From NCBI RefSeq assembly GCF_040954645.1, contig NC_092806.1:113313958-113377957 (forward strand): a stretch of 64,000 nucleotides of DNA, in the 5' to 3' direction. The stretch comes from Diabrotica undecimpunctata (Eukaryota > Arthropoda > Insecta > Coleoptera > Chrysomelidae). This document shows positions 1 to 10,705 of this stretch, piece by piece; position 1 is the stretch's first letter; each line of letters opens with the position of its first letter. Made by a program: the position numbers and the translations under genes. Under the pieces are notes generated by a model. That model was not told where the DNA came from and searched no databases. It saw only the letters and a program-made list of their open reading frames with translations.

Positions 1-1190
1 CATCATTCTCTACCCCGGCGCAAGCTTTGTGCTCACACATTACTCAACCATCATCTTCTTTTGATTTAGAATACAGTTCCGAGCAATAGTATGTCTTAGT
101 CTTCATCATTTGAACTACTATCCCTTTTGTTTCTTTCTCTTTTTTCTTTGCTTGGTTTTGAAACATATTTCTTATTTTTTTCTTTGCCTTTTCAATTTTG
201 TTTTTCTTCCAAATTTAGTTTTGATTTCTTAATGGCATTTTACCTATAGAGCTCTCCAGTTCTTCTTTATAAGGCGTTGAGGTTAACAGAGCTGTTTTTC
301 CTCTCCTTTTATCATTAGGGTTAATTTTTCTTTCTGCGTGAGGAAGGGCAACTAGTTCTTTGGGAGTGACTTGAAATTTATTGACAGAGTACGAACAAGA
401 GGGTATCGCATTAGCATAGAACTTGTTACAAGAAAGAGGAGGAGGAGTAGTATAACATTTTTTTTATTTTCAAGCACCTTAGGAGATTTTTGTAGTGTAA
501 AACTATCTGAAGGCATTGTATTTGGAGAATTCTCATTTTCTGCATCACCATCAACTTGGTTTTGTGATAATGGTGGTGTACGAGGTGAAGAGCGCCGATT
601 AGTTTTTAAAACGGGACCCATTATCGGATCGTTCATCGGCGTTTTCTGTGGTTTCCGCTGGTTCAAATATCCAGTATTCAAAAATTTCTGGATTGGGAGG
701 TTGAATGCCAGTCTTTCTAAACTCATTCACAGCGGTTTCATATATGCGCTTCCGAAAAGTTTTCCTATTTGGGAGACTGTGATTGGTCAACCTGGATATT
801 GCTGCATCCACTTGTGAACTTCTGACGTATAATTAGTGCTGAGTGGTGACATATAACTGACGTCTACATGCTGCAATCGATGCGTGGTATGCGGAGGGAA
901 GCATAACATTAAAATACCAATATCTCTAATTTTCTCTATGACGTCAATATTTTTTGTGTGGGTCGTATGTCCCTCTAAAGAAAAAGAATAGGATGTTTTT
1001 TGGAGGGTTTTGAAACTCAATAAAATGACTAAATAAATTAGAAAAAATTTCTTTTTTCATCCATTCTGACGAATGATAGAAATCTTTACTGACAGGTGGA
1101 GCATCATCTAGCAGCTCAGGTTTTGCTCTGGACCTGGAAAAAATGAAGGTAGGCAGCATAAATACACCAGAAGTACTCATGCAAATTTTG
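1..1190 (-). pseudogene. pogo/Tigger-like DDE transposase, partial and broken
   Basis: Degenerate transposase of the pogo/Tigger type (DDE_1 superfamily), read on the minus strand in several frames. From N- to C-terminal: a segment near 1180-1000 with PPTFIFSR and KPELLDDAP; the DDE core near 1020-790 with LEGHTTHTKN and PPHTTHRLQHVDV; a helical tail near 811-600 with FRKTGIQPPNPEIF; and the conserved basic tail ALPHAERKINPNDKRRGK near 370-290. A Cys-rich end runs off the window start. The catalytic Asp of the usual LDGH motif is Glu here, and at least two frame changes separate the blocks, so it cannot be active. The N-terminal helix-turn-helix half is missing; homology stops near 1185, just before the mariner relic. 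The family assignment rests on recalled motif order. Confidence 0.75.
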
Positions 1191-1261
1191 TGTGCGCTGT
1201 CATATTTAAATTAACTAGTATGGACCTGTCAAGTAATCCTTAAACAATTAATAATTAAGGC

Positions 1262-2358
1262 CTAATTGTTAAAAAATGTGTTAAGTACAGAGGAGAAAGT
1301 GTTTCTTGTAGAGCATTATTTTCGCTCATACGGAATCGGCCGACGTAATAGTGCAAGTCTGCAATACGTGTGTGATCAATTCACACAACGCAACGGTTTA
1401 ATGAACGTTCTACAAGTAATGCTCTAACTTTAAAGGTTGTTGAAAAGTTTAGAATTACGGGTAATGTATTTTGCCAAAAGTAAACTCACGGCATCCCAGG
1501 ACAGTTAACAATAACCATGAACGTGTTTTTGAGCGAATCTTGGAAAATCCGAAAGCCAGCCAGACAAGAACAGCGTTGCATCTTGGCTTAAAACGAACTT
1601 CCTTGCAAAGAATCCTTAAAGAGATAAATGCATTTTCGTATGTGATTCAGGTAAATAAACAATTACATCCCAGGGATTATCACAGTAGAGTGGAATATTG
1701 TGCCAGAATTCTTGCATTACGGTATGAAAATCCTGAATTTTTGAAAAATGTATGGTTTTCAGACGAAGCACATTTTCATTTGTCAGGCCATGTAAATCGT
1801 CGCACAAATCGATTTCTGACCAGATGAAGTTCAAGAAGTTCCTTTACATAGCGCAAAAGTGAGTGTCAGGTGTGCAGTTTCGGGACACGGAATTATTGTT
1901 CCATACTTTATCGAAGAAAATGGTAGGCAAGTACACTTATTCAATAGAGGTACATACACATTTTAACACGCTTTATCCCTGATCTACGTCAATTTTGTCG
2001 TGCACGTAATTTGGCATTTAGAGACCAATTTTTCCAGCAGGATGGGGCAACTTGCTATACTGCTATCGCAGTTCGTCAATATCTTTAAGGACATTTTCCA
2101 AACAAATTCATTTCACGATTTACTGACTTCCCCTATCCTGCACATTCTCCAGACTCATACATTTGGGGCATGGCTAAAACTCCCGTTTTTAAACGGGCAC
2201 CACAAATTATCAATGAGTTAAAGGATGCCGTTAGAGCCTTCTTCGCGGACTTGAGAGAACCTTTATTCCATAACAGTACGAGAAACCTGGAATATCGGTA
2301 TGAAGTCTGTCTTGAGAGAGGAGGAGCTCATTTAGAACATGTTATAAAGTGTCAATAA
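1262..2358 (+). pseudogene. mariner-like transposase relic
   Basis: Broken Tc1/mariner-superfamily transposase of the insect type with an N-terminal EKVFLVEHYFRSYGIG segment (about 1284). The middle reads through 1471-1827, with the first catalytic Asp in WFSDEAHFHL (about 1760). A frameshifted stretch follows near 1825-1900 (VPLHSAKVSV, GIIVPYF). The second Asp lies in QQDGATC (about 2038), and SPD with the third Asp near 2150 precedes a small deletion. The C-terminal part is open again at 2170-2358 and ends just before an A-rich tail. At least three frameshifts make it inactive. No clear terminal inverted repeats were found, so the outer limits follow the coding homology only. Confidence 0.75.
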
Positions 2359-2559
2359 TATAAATTTTTTAAAACAATAAAATAATTACAAGTTCACTAC
2401 TGTTTATTTTGGGCTATACTGTACTTATATGAAACGCGTTTTCACGGCATACAACTTAATGTTACATAGAAGTGGCACCACATGCATATAGTTATACTCA
2501 ATGCATCCATTTATTTTTAACTTTATTAATATCATTAAAGTTTTAATTGGATCAAGACA

Positions 2560-2959
2560 AATAAATAGCAAGAACTACAAATGGTATGTAAAATACAAAT
2601 CTAATTCGTATACGTCGGTATTTTGCACGATGGTTATGACTGTACCAATGGAATAAGAACTGTAGGGCCCTGTTCTTACATATCCGCAATTATTTATTAT
2701 CTTTGCAATGCAAGGTATAAGTCAAAAGTTATTAGACCAGCAAAAATACTTTTAGACTTACTTATCATATCAGATACTGACCTCGGAGTAAACGAAGATA
2801 GTGACAAAGACTAAAACCATTATTTTAATGTGATTTTGAAAATTGTTTCTATTTTGTAATTTTAAAATACCTATTTCGTTATTATTAATAAAAATTGAAA
2901 AATATGAAATTAAATATAATTATTTTATTAAGGTAATCCATAAATGATAATATTTAAAT
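2560..2959 (+). pseudogene. Possible C-terminal remnant of an unnamed insect repeat ORF
   Basis: A short open stretch at 2623-2814 contains RTVGPCSYISAIIYYLCNAR. This resembles the Cys-containing tail of a protein family seen repeatedly in insect transposon-like loci (a motif of the form RTVGxCxHVAxxxYYL). Nothing upstream is recognisable. The following 140 bases are AT-rich with AATAAA-like signals and look like a 3' untranslated region. I cannot name the family, and the match rests on one motif, so this is a weak call. Confidence 0.3.
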
Positions 2960-3756
2960 GATAATCACCACTCGAATAAAGAGGGGAAACAAAAATCGTT
3001 ATTTGTCACTTTTAAAATATGTAGATAATCGCCGAAAAATGCAGTTTTTTCGAATTCAGAGTACCTACGTTTAAGTGTGAAAATGGCCAATCATCATCAT
3101 CCAGCCTCAAGAGTCCACTGCTGAACATAGGCCTCTTCCTCATGTTTCCAACCCCATCTATCTTGCGCCGCTCTCATCCAGTTTTTATCGAGTCTTCTTA
3201 AATCGTCAGTCCATCTTGTAGGTGGTCGACCGAAAATGGCCAATATTACTCTGCTATTAGAAAAAATGTATTTTTAAAAGACTGTTTTCGTATTTTTAGC
3301 ATGTTTTGGTCTAAAAATTGCAAACCTGATCGCTCTATAGAATTAAATAAATATATATCAAAAATCGTTATTTATTGACATACAGTTGAGATTATGTGCT
3401 AAAACCAGGGGGAAAACACCAAAAAATGTTTTTTTCGAAATTTTGAGGATTTTCCGGAGTGAAAATTAAAAATCTAACCTCGCCATTCAAAATAAATTAT
3501 TTAAATAATATTTATTTAAAAGTTTGCTAAAAATAACTACATAACCTAAAACTTTTTTTTAAATTAAAATCTTTTTCCTAAGCTCAGTTTTGATCCATAA
3601 AAAGGGTTTTTGGAGATTAAAATGTATGTTCGTCAACTTTTTCAGATTTTTTAAAGTAAAGGATCGCTCAAGAATTTATTTTAAACACTTTTTACGATAA
3701 AGGACCCCTGGGGCCACCTAGGGAGCTAAAACTTTGGCCTAAAGGAGTTTTTAAAT
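2960..3756. repeat. Dispersed repeat, copy 1, interrupted by a LINE tail
   Basis: Non-coding AT-rich repeat that recurs near 11995-12470. Shared landmarks in the same order are CACTCGAATAAA, CAAAAATCGTTATTTGTC, TTTTGAGGATTTTC, AGTTTGCTAA, CCTAAGCT...TTGATCC, GTTCGT/GA...TTTTTCAGATTTTTTAAA, and GGGGCCA(A/C)CTA near the right end. The copies are clearly diverged. A 140-base LINE tail sits inside this copy at 3092-3231. No ORF or TIR was recognised, so the class is unknown. Confidence 0.6.
3092..3231 (-). mobile_element. 5'-truncated RTE-like LINE tail with 13-bp target duplication
   Basis: On the minus strand it encodes the characteristic RTE-type C-terminus (GRPPTRWTDDLRRLDKNWM, then AYVQQW-like residues), followed by a GATGATGATGATT tail. 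The 13-base sequence GAAAATGGCCAAT lies at 3079-3091 and again at 3232-3244, a perfect target-site duplication. This fixes the insertion ends and shows a severely 5'-truncated LINE that integrated into the surrounding dispersed repeat. Confidence 0.85.
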
Positions 3757-3836
3757 GAACAGGGTCTGTGGAGAAGTCGAGATAATTTCGAACTCTATAG
3801 ACTTTTTGGTGATGCATGATGTGAACAAAAAGAACG

Positions 3837-3990
3837 GGGCGACCAAAACTCAGATATCTGGACGATGTACAGGACGATTTAAGGGAAATTGGAGTGAGGG
3901 GGTGGAGAACACAGACACTCGACAGGGAAGAAGGGAAGAATGTTTTAAGTCAGACCAGGGCTCAGGAAGGGCTGTAACGCCAACTGATAA
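3837..3990 (+). pseudogene. LINE open reading frame tail
   Basis: Frame 3837-3977 reads GRPKLRYLDDVQDDLREIG followed by VRGWRTQTLDREE and a stop at 3975. This is the typical C-terminus of an insect non-LTR retrotransposon polyprotein (a Gly-Arg-Pro-Lys-x-Arg-Trp/Tyr pattern with a Trp-Arg and Asp-Arg-Glu motif). Upstream reverse transcriptase is absent, so this is a 5'-truncated insertion. The longer open frame that covers the same bases in another phase is a shadow. Confidence 0.65.
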
Positions 3991-4072
3991 TGATGTATGG
4001 CCTAGAGAAAACTGGAAGGGAAAACTGGAGAGAGAAAGGGAAGTAGGGCCAATCGATAGACTCACTCAGTAG

Positions 4073-5109
4073 AAAAACTTCTAAATAAATATTTCGTGAG
4101 TGCAGTCAGATAATCACTATACATCTTCTATGATGTAAATCAAGAAGACCGATTTTATCGTTATGGTAAAATGGTTGAAATGACATTCAACATATTATCG
4201 TTATGGTGCACGTGTGTAAATTGTATACAAACCAAATAAATATAATTTTTATATTTGGTGTCAATTATACAATTACATATACAATTTTGCTAAAAGAATA
4301 TTAAATTTAACTAAAATCGTAAACAAAATTCCATAATTGTTACTATATTTTCTTATCAAACCTATTTGCGTTCTAGTACAAACAATATAGTACTATTCCC
4401 AAGAGTAATCATTTTCCGATAGGTTTATTTGCATATGCCATCTTCCTACATGTTGTTTAATATCAAGCTGATAGTGTCACTCGCGCTATCATATCGGTTT
4501 AATGGTTTGTCGTACTCGAATATTTTGTCATTAAATCCAAATTAAATACGAGCAAAACTAAGGCTTCTTGGAAAACACTGGTTTTACGTGTGTATTAGTG
4601 TTATCAAGGTAATTGTGGTATCGACTAGAAGCGAAAAACACTCAGTGGTGTTACTATCAGGTATGTTAATTATGTATCTTGTTGGAAGTGTTAATTTATC
4701 GAAAGCATTGGTAGTTTTTTTTATTTTGAAAACATGACATAAATTTCTTTTACAAATAACCATACATTTACACCTATGCTTTTCCGTGTAATACTAACAC
4801 TTTTCACATACTCAAAAATATCTTTGTCTTCGAGATCTATATAATTTAAAGATCTTTTCAAATTAAAATTCGATTTGTGTTTAGTCAAAAACGCTTGAAA
4901 TTTTAAAAAATCATTTTGGACTGTTCAATAAAGAATAGCTAAAATATTAACCCTGCAGTGGTTGCGCCTCTTGGTTAAACATTAACAATTTCGCAGTCTG
5001 TAAGCAAGGCTGCATGAAAACTACAGGCTGTATGAAACCAGACAGTTTTTTATTCTTCCGATAAATTGTAAACGAAGATATAATTAAGTTTAAATATAAT
5101 AAGAATATC
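4073..5109. other. Unassigned AT-rich spacer
   Basis: No coding homology recognised. The stretch is AT-rich, apart from a slightly more mixed segment around 4440-4660 that ends in CTATCAG followed by GTATGTTAA at about 4661, which resembles a 5' splice site. Because the YqaJ-like relic starts about 450 bases downstream on the same strand, this could be a former leader exon, but nothing confirms it. Confidence 0.3.
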
Positions 5110-6016
5110 TAAATTCCGAGAAAAAACAGACAGAACTAAAACTGTGGAAGCAATATTGAATCCAACGTTTTGTGGAAATATATTTACATAATATGGAATT
5201 GCGAACGAATCCAAAGCAAAAAAAGAAATAATTTTAAATATCAATATTGACCTATCAGGACTCTTTATACATGATGAATATCCCTTTCTTGCAGCTAGTC
5301 CTGATGGTTTAATAGGTGACTCAGGCACAGTCTAAATTAAGTGTTCATATAAAGCAAGATAACTTACGCCTAAAGAAGCAATTGAACAAAAAACAAATTT
5401 TACCAACTAATGGACGGTCAATTGTGGACAATGAAACAGTCTGAAATCAAAAAATTAAACTCCTTTGAGATGTGGTGCTACAGGAGAATCCATAGAATAT
5501 CGTGGACTGAAAAAGTAACTAATATAGAGATGTTATAAAGAATGAAGAAAGAATGTGAAGTCATAAAAACTGTTAAAATTAGAAAGATTCAATATCTGGG
5601 CGATACAATGAGGGGCGAGAAGTATGTATTACTTAGATTAATTATGCAAGGGAAGATACAAGGGAAAAGAAACCCAGGACGACGCAAAATATCCTGGCTA
5701 AGAAATTTGAGAGAGTGGTTCGGTTGCAGCTCATTAGAATTATTCAGAAGCGCGGCCAATAAAATTAAAATAGCGATGATGATTTCCAACCTCCGATAGG
5801 AGAAGGAACCTGAAGAAGAAGGACGGTCAATTGCTTTTAAAAAGAACTGATCCCAATTACTATCAAGTGCAAGTACTAACAGTATTCTCTTTTTATATCG
5901 AATAGAGAATACTATTAGTTTGCGGTATGGATCCCAAAAGGTATTTTATTAGAAAATATTGGTAAAGCTATAGAAATGTGGGAAAATATGCTACCAAAAT
6001 TGGAAGATTTTTATTA
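5110..6016 (+). pseudogene. YqaJ-type exonuclease domain pseudogene, split by a LINE
   Basis: The plus strand encodes a relic of the YqaJ/lambda-exonuclease-like nuclease fold seen in viral recombinases and in many insect repeat-associated proteins. Visible pieces are KTVEAILNPTFCGN (about 5146), the core SGLFIHDEYPFLAASPDGLI (about 5257-5316; an Asp-containing PDG motif typical of this fold), IKCSYKAR followed by TPKEAIEQK, then after a LINE insertion YYQVQVLTVFSFY (about 5861) and MWENMLPKLEDFY ending at 6016. Stops in frame (for example before IKCS and in the C-terminal part) show it is dead. The halves are separated by the LINE at 5425-5820, flanked by a 13-bp duplication. The nuclease role is inferred from the motif order; no partner gene was seen. 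Confidence 0.65.
5425..5820 (+). mobile_element. 5'-truncated LINE inserted in the YqaJ pseudogene
   Basis: Encodes the C-terminus of the endonuclease-reverse transcriptase LINE family that is abundant in this window: FEMWCYRRIHRISW, then (5542-5799) IQYLGDTMRGEKY, GRRKISWLRNLREW and a final SNLR stop, followed by a GAAGAAGAA tail. The target duplication GGACGGTCAATTG is perfect at 5412-5424 and 5821-5833. A frameshift or stop lies near 5538. It is most similar to the LINE piece at 44171-45195. Confidence 0.85.
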
Positions 6017-6354
6017 AAATTTTTATTTGAAAATGCTTCTAAAGAAACATTACACATAATTCTATATTTATATAGTTACATTTTATCGATTTTAATGATC
6101 AAATTCGTATAATATATAATCATAATCTTTTTTTATAATTTTTAATTTTCGGTAAACTTTAATCAACGTTATAATTTAGACAGCCAATTTTTCCGTAAAA
6201 AAAGTGACAAAAAAAAAATTATGTATGTACCTTTGTTAACTTGTAAATTTATTAATAGAGAATATTACTCTAGTCTGTTATTCTAATTAGATAACATCAC
6301 TAAAAAGAAGACCGTCCACATAAGTTTATGGTTTTATTGTGTAGCCCCAAACCT
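6017..6354. other. Unassigned spacer
   Basis: AT-rich sequence between the YqaJ relic and the left target duplication of the DNA transposon at 6363. It contains poly-A and poly-T runs but nothing recognisable as coding or structured. Confidence 0.4.
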
Positions 6355-7464
6355 GTCACCTCGGACGTGTACGAACTCATCACTATATAGCCCCTCATAA
6401 AATTATTAGACCCTCGGAGATATAGTAAACTGATCACCGGCATCCTTTGGAGATTGGTAAACTCATCACCGCAGATAGGTAAACTCATCACCGGGATTTT
6501 TGCCTGGTTTCTAATGCAAAAGATTGCATCTTACCTGTTATGCTTCTCGTTTATGTGATAATTTAATAAATTCAGAAATTATTTTAAGCAAGTTGCTTTA
6601 AAATTTAACTGAGATATTAATATGTCTCACGGTGTGGCCTATTAGACGGATCTGCCAATCTAAATGGTTTTGAGATCTAAAAATTTAGTTACATAGGATT
6701 TCGATAGTGAACTTTAAAATGAAAATATTTGTCAACATGTGCTATTTTTGTTTATATCGGAGGTAGTCCCCAACTTCGTTATTTGATTTTCATTGCATTT
6801 TTAGTAGTAGAGATAATTTGTTAAGCATACATTCGGTCTAAATCTTACCGTGTTGGCGATATTTGACTATCTTAAAAATAATAGACGATTTTGGACAGTT
6901 AGTAAATATAAAATATCTAAAAAATAGGAAAAGCTGAAAACTTGAGTGTGCTATTAGTGCATAGAAGTCGAAGTTAAATTTAATTTTTGACACGTGCAAA
7001 GCTTTACATTTTATGGCATCATTGGCGGAAATTTTTAAATTTATAGTAATTAGCAATGCATTTATTGTGACAGAATGCATCAAAATGCTTAAGTACAGTT
7101 TGCTGTACTTAATCTTTTAATGACTTGTACAAAGATCCCACAACTACAGTGCTTTTAAAAGCAATTTTTTTTACATTTTTTGGTTAGTTTTCGCCATTAT
7201 TTGTAGGAGTCAGATGAGTTGTCCAATTCATTTTATAAACATTGTGACAACTAACCTCAATTAGTGTAAGATACAAAATAATTTTTATTCTGTAATTTGG
7301 ACTAATTTTGTTTATTGTAGAACCCTGATGATGCAAATAAAGATTTGCGAAAGCTTGGTAGACAAAAAAGAGAACTTCTTTGTCCTATCTTCGGCTGCAC
7401 ACCCAAATAGTCGTGTTTTGTAGTCTAACTGATCAGCGTTGACTACAAGCGTTTATCGCTTTTT

Positions 7465-7908
<444 letters not shown>

Positions 7909-7992
<84 letters not shown>
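7909..7992. repeat. (TA)n microsatellite
   Basis: About 84 bases of TA repeat directly right of the MITE. Together with 7469-7562 it may be a single tract split by the MITE insertion. Confidence 0.95.
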
Positions 7993-7993
<1 letters not shown>

Positions 7994-8690
7994 CAAAATC
8001 AGAAATCTCAGAATGTAATAAATATCAGAAAAGGTAATTTACAGCAATAAAGTAATATTATGCCTTACCTACAAGAAACATCTTCTACAGTTAACTGATA
8101 TTACGCTGATTTTTTTCTGTTGGATCAGGATGATTCGCGAAAACCAGTGCGAAACAACTAAACAATAACGGTATAAAATTTCTACTCACCAGTTGTATGA
8201 CATTTAGCCTTACACCCTTTCGTCGCACAAGTTCACAAAAGGCAATTCGATTTTTTTAGAGTCTTTCGCAATTGAAATTTGAAATTATTCATAACCATCA
8301 TTTTTTGTCCGCTTTCGCTCAGAACGTAATCAATTAGCAGTTCACTATCCATGTTGAAGAAACAAGGGCAAATGAAGAGAAATTTTTCTTTTCACATGAT
8401 TTTACGTAGCCATTAATAGAATTTTGTGGAATCATAAAATAAAAACCAATAAATTGCAGTTGCATTTAAGACATCTGGATTTGGATTATTCTGTGATATT
8501 ACCAGAAACTAGCCGTTTGCAAGGATTTTATGGTCTATACCTGATTTGGGGTGCAGGTAGGCCAGTGATCAGTTTACCAATCTCCTAGGGTCTATTTTGA
8601 AAACCCTACTTTTATGGCGGTGATGAGTTTGTACTATGTACGAGGGTATTTATGGTAGTTAGTGATGAGTTTACGTGTACCCGTCACCTC

Positions 8691-9208
8691 AGAGGGTGTC
8701 CCGGTCGTATAATCGGCTCGAGTAAAAAATGAAAGCATTTTTGATCTGGACTTGAAAAAGATATCAGAAGGACGCTTAGAATATTACTTCATGAATAAAT
8801 TTTGTTTTCGTAAAGAAAGAAATTTTTGAAACAGACATAGCCCACTGAATTTCACCGTTAGGATTTTTGAGGATTAGTCTCAAAGAAATAACTGCTGTTC
8901 AGCACTTCTCTTCAGACATCATACTAAAAATGTAAAAAGCAGTGGTAAAAATTACCAGTACCGCAAAAGAGACCAGACATATGAATTGGACCAAATCCAA
9001 TATTCAACACAATACGATTAAGCTTATTTGATGCCATGTGGTTTTGTCAAAGTATTAACAGTATATAATATTTTTATCAGCTACAATAATTATAAAATAA
9101 ACAAAAAGAAAAAGTAATGTCTGGCGCAAAGTAATTGGACGATCTCCTAAACAGTGATAAATATTTATTTATCCAATTAAATCACTAGTATAATTTTTTT
9201 CTGGAAAT
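8691..9208. other. Unassigned spacer
   Basis: AT-rich DNA between the right target duplication of the hAT-like element and the mariner element. I saw no coding homology or strong structure. Confidence 0.4.
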
Positions 9209-9210
9209 TA

Positions 9211-10437
9211 TGATGTGTCCGTTAAGTTTTCGGAATATTTTAGATTTAAAAATATTATTTGTAGGAAGCATTGGATCAAGTTGCCATTGGAAACCAAAGT
9301 TAGTAAAAAACTTAAACGATATAAACAATTTCAGTTTTGACAAATACGGTTCGTTAAGATGTCATACAAACTTAATATTCGTCAAAGTATTTATCGTTTA
9401 GTTAGACATGTACCAAAACGCGACATTGTAGAATTTTTAGTGCTCAAAATATTTCTGTGTCAACGATTTACTAGACAATTAAAGAGTGCGAAAATGGTAT
9501 ACCATGCCTTAATTTGCCCAAAAGTGAATGACCAAGAGTTTTCTGAACTTCTGTTCGGGAACAGAGATTAATCCAAAGATATAATATTTCACAAATGACT
9601 GTAAGTAGAACAATTTCTAGAAATAATTATTTAAAATAATATAAAAGAAAAAAGCTCCTTAGTACACACCCGCCCAGTTAGAAAAAATTCCTAGATGTTG
9701 CCATGCGTTGAGACGTATTCATTTTTCTGGTAAAATTCTCATTATTGATGATGAAAAGTATTTTACTTTATCCAGTTCCGAAATGAAGGGCAACGACGGA
9801 TTTTATACTCGCAACGTACAAGATGCACCGGACGAAGTTAGGTTTAAGGGAAAGGTGAAATTTGCCGATATAATTTTGGTACGGTGTGCCATCTCAGAAG
9901 CTGGTGTTTCACAGCTGTTTGTTGGGCGTGTTTGCGGTGAAGCTCTCAATGCTGACAATTACGTTGGCAGGTGTCTTACAAAGCTTGTTCAATTTGTTAA
10001 TACTCATCACGCCTATGATGAAATCATATTTTAGTCCGACCTAGCGTCATGCCATTAAGCCAGGAGAACGACAGATTGGTTAACTGCTCAAAATATAAAT
10101 TTCGTTCTCAAGCGCGACAACCCCCCAAATGTTCCTTAGGCGAGGCTTATAGAAGAGTTTTGGGCTGTTTTGAGTCAAATGGTGTATAGTGAAGATCAGC
10201 TAAGGCGAAGAATTTTGCAAAAATTTCGTGAGATCGATTTAGAAACAGTCCAAGGACTTATTGCACATGAAAGACCAAATTTACGTGCCATTGAAGATCA
10301 CTGTCCTCTTTCTGTTCTATAAAAATACAATATAATTCTATAAATATATATACTTAATTTCCTGTGTTTAGTTAATAAAACAATTTAAAATTAGGAAATA
10401 CATATTTAGTTCTTCCGAAAACTTTAGGGACATGCGT
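9211..10437 (+). mobile_element. mariner-family element with TIRs and TA duplication
   Basis: The left end carries TGTCCGTTAAGTTTTCGGAA (9216-9235). The complement of the right end carries TGTCCCTAAAGTTTTCGGAA (10412-10431), 18 of 20 identical. TA dinucleotides flank the element at 9209-9210 and 10438-10439. Length is about 1.23 kb, normal for a mariner. The single transposase gene inside is broken (separate entry). Confidence 0.8.
9359..10322 (+). pseudogene. mariner-type transposase pseudogene
   Basis: Transposase that would cut and paste the surrounding element. Visible order: an N-terminal DNA-binding region at 9359-9571 (MSYKLNIRQSIYRLVR, ending SELLFGNRD), a disrupted linker, and a catalytic region at 9708-10034. 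That region has IIDDEKYFTLS (first Asp), NDGFYTRNVQDAPDEVRFKG, CLTKLVQFVNTHHAYDEIIF, then in a shifted frame SDLASCH (second Asp, about 10030) and a WAVLSQMVY region carrying the third acidic site. It ends near RAIEDHCPLSVL at 10322. Frameshifts near 9570, 9650, 10035 and 10140 leave it inactive. The family is recognised from the NDGFYT and FINTHHA-type motifs of insect mariners. Confidence 0.8.
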
Positions 10438-10508
10438 TATTATCAAGTGTGCGTTGAAGACATGATTTATGATGTCAATTAAGTGATATAATTTACTTAC
10501 TTGTCAAA

Positions 10509-10705
10509 ATGGTACGCGGAAAGTTTATCTAACTATTTACGAAATTCCACTGTTTTGGCCATAACAAAGCACTTTCTGGGCCTAAAATTGCTCAAAATTT
10601 ACGTATTCCTCAAGAAACTGTGGTAAATACAATTTCACAATTAAAAAAATCGGAAATTTTGAAAGAAAAGTTAAAACTGGTCGTACCTACATTACTAAAT
10701 ACATA
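10509..10705 (+). pseudogene. N-terminal fragment of a second Tc1/mariner transposase
   Basis: Starts MVRGKFI and shows a paired helix-turn-helix segment: GPKIAQNLRIPQETVVNTISQ, then in a shifted frame FERKVKTGRTYITK. This matches the N-terminal DNA-binding domain of mariner-like transposases. No catalytic domain follows, so it is a fragment. It lies 70 bases after the mariner element and has an unrelated sequence, so it is a separate insertion. Confidence 0.55.

Noticed and set aside
3755..4072. 105-codon frame as an unknown gene
   Set aside because: Another frame of the same bases reads as a LINE C-terminus; the long frame is a shadow.
5050..5328. 92-codon minus-strand frame as a gene
   Set aside because: It is antisense to the YqaJ relic, whose motifs are on the plus strand.
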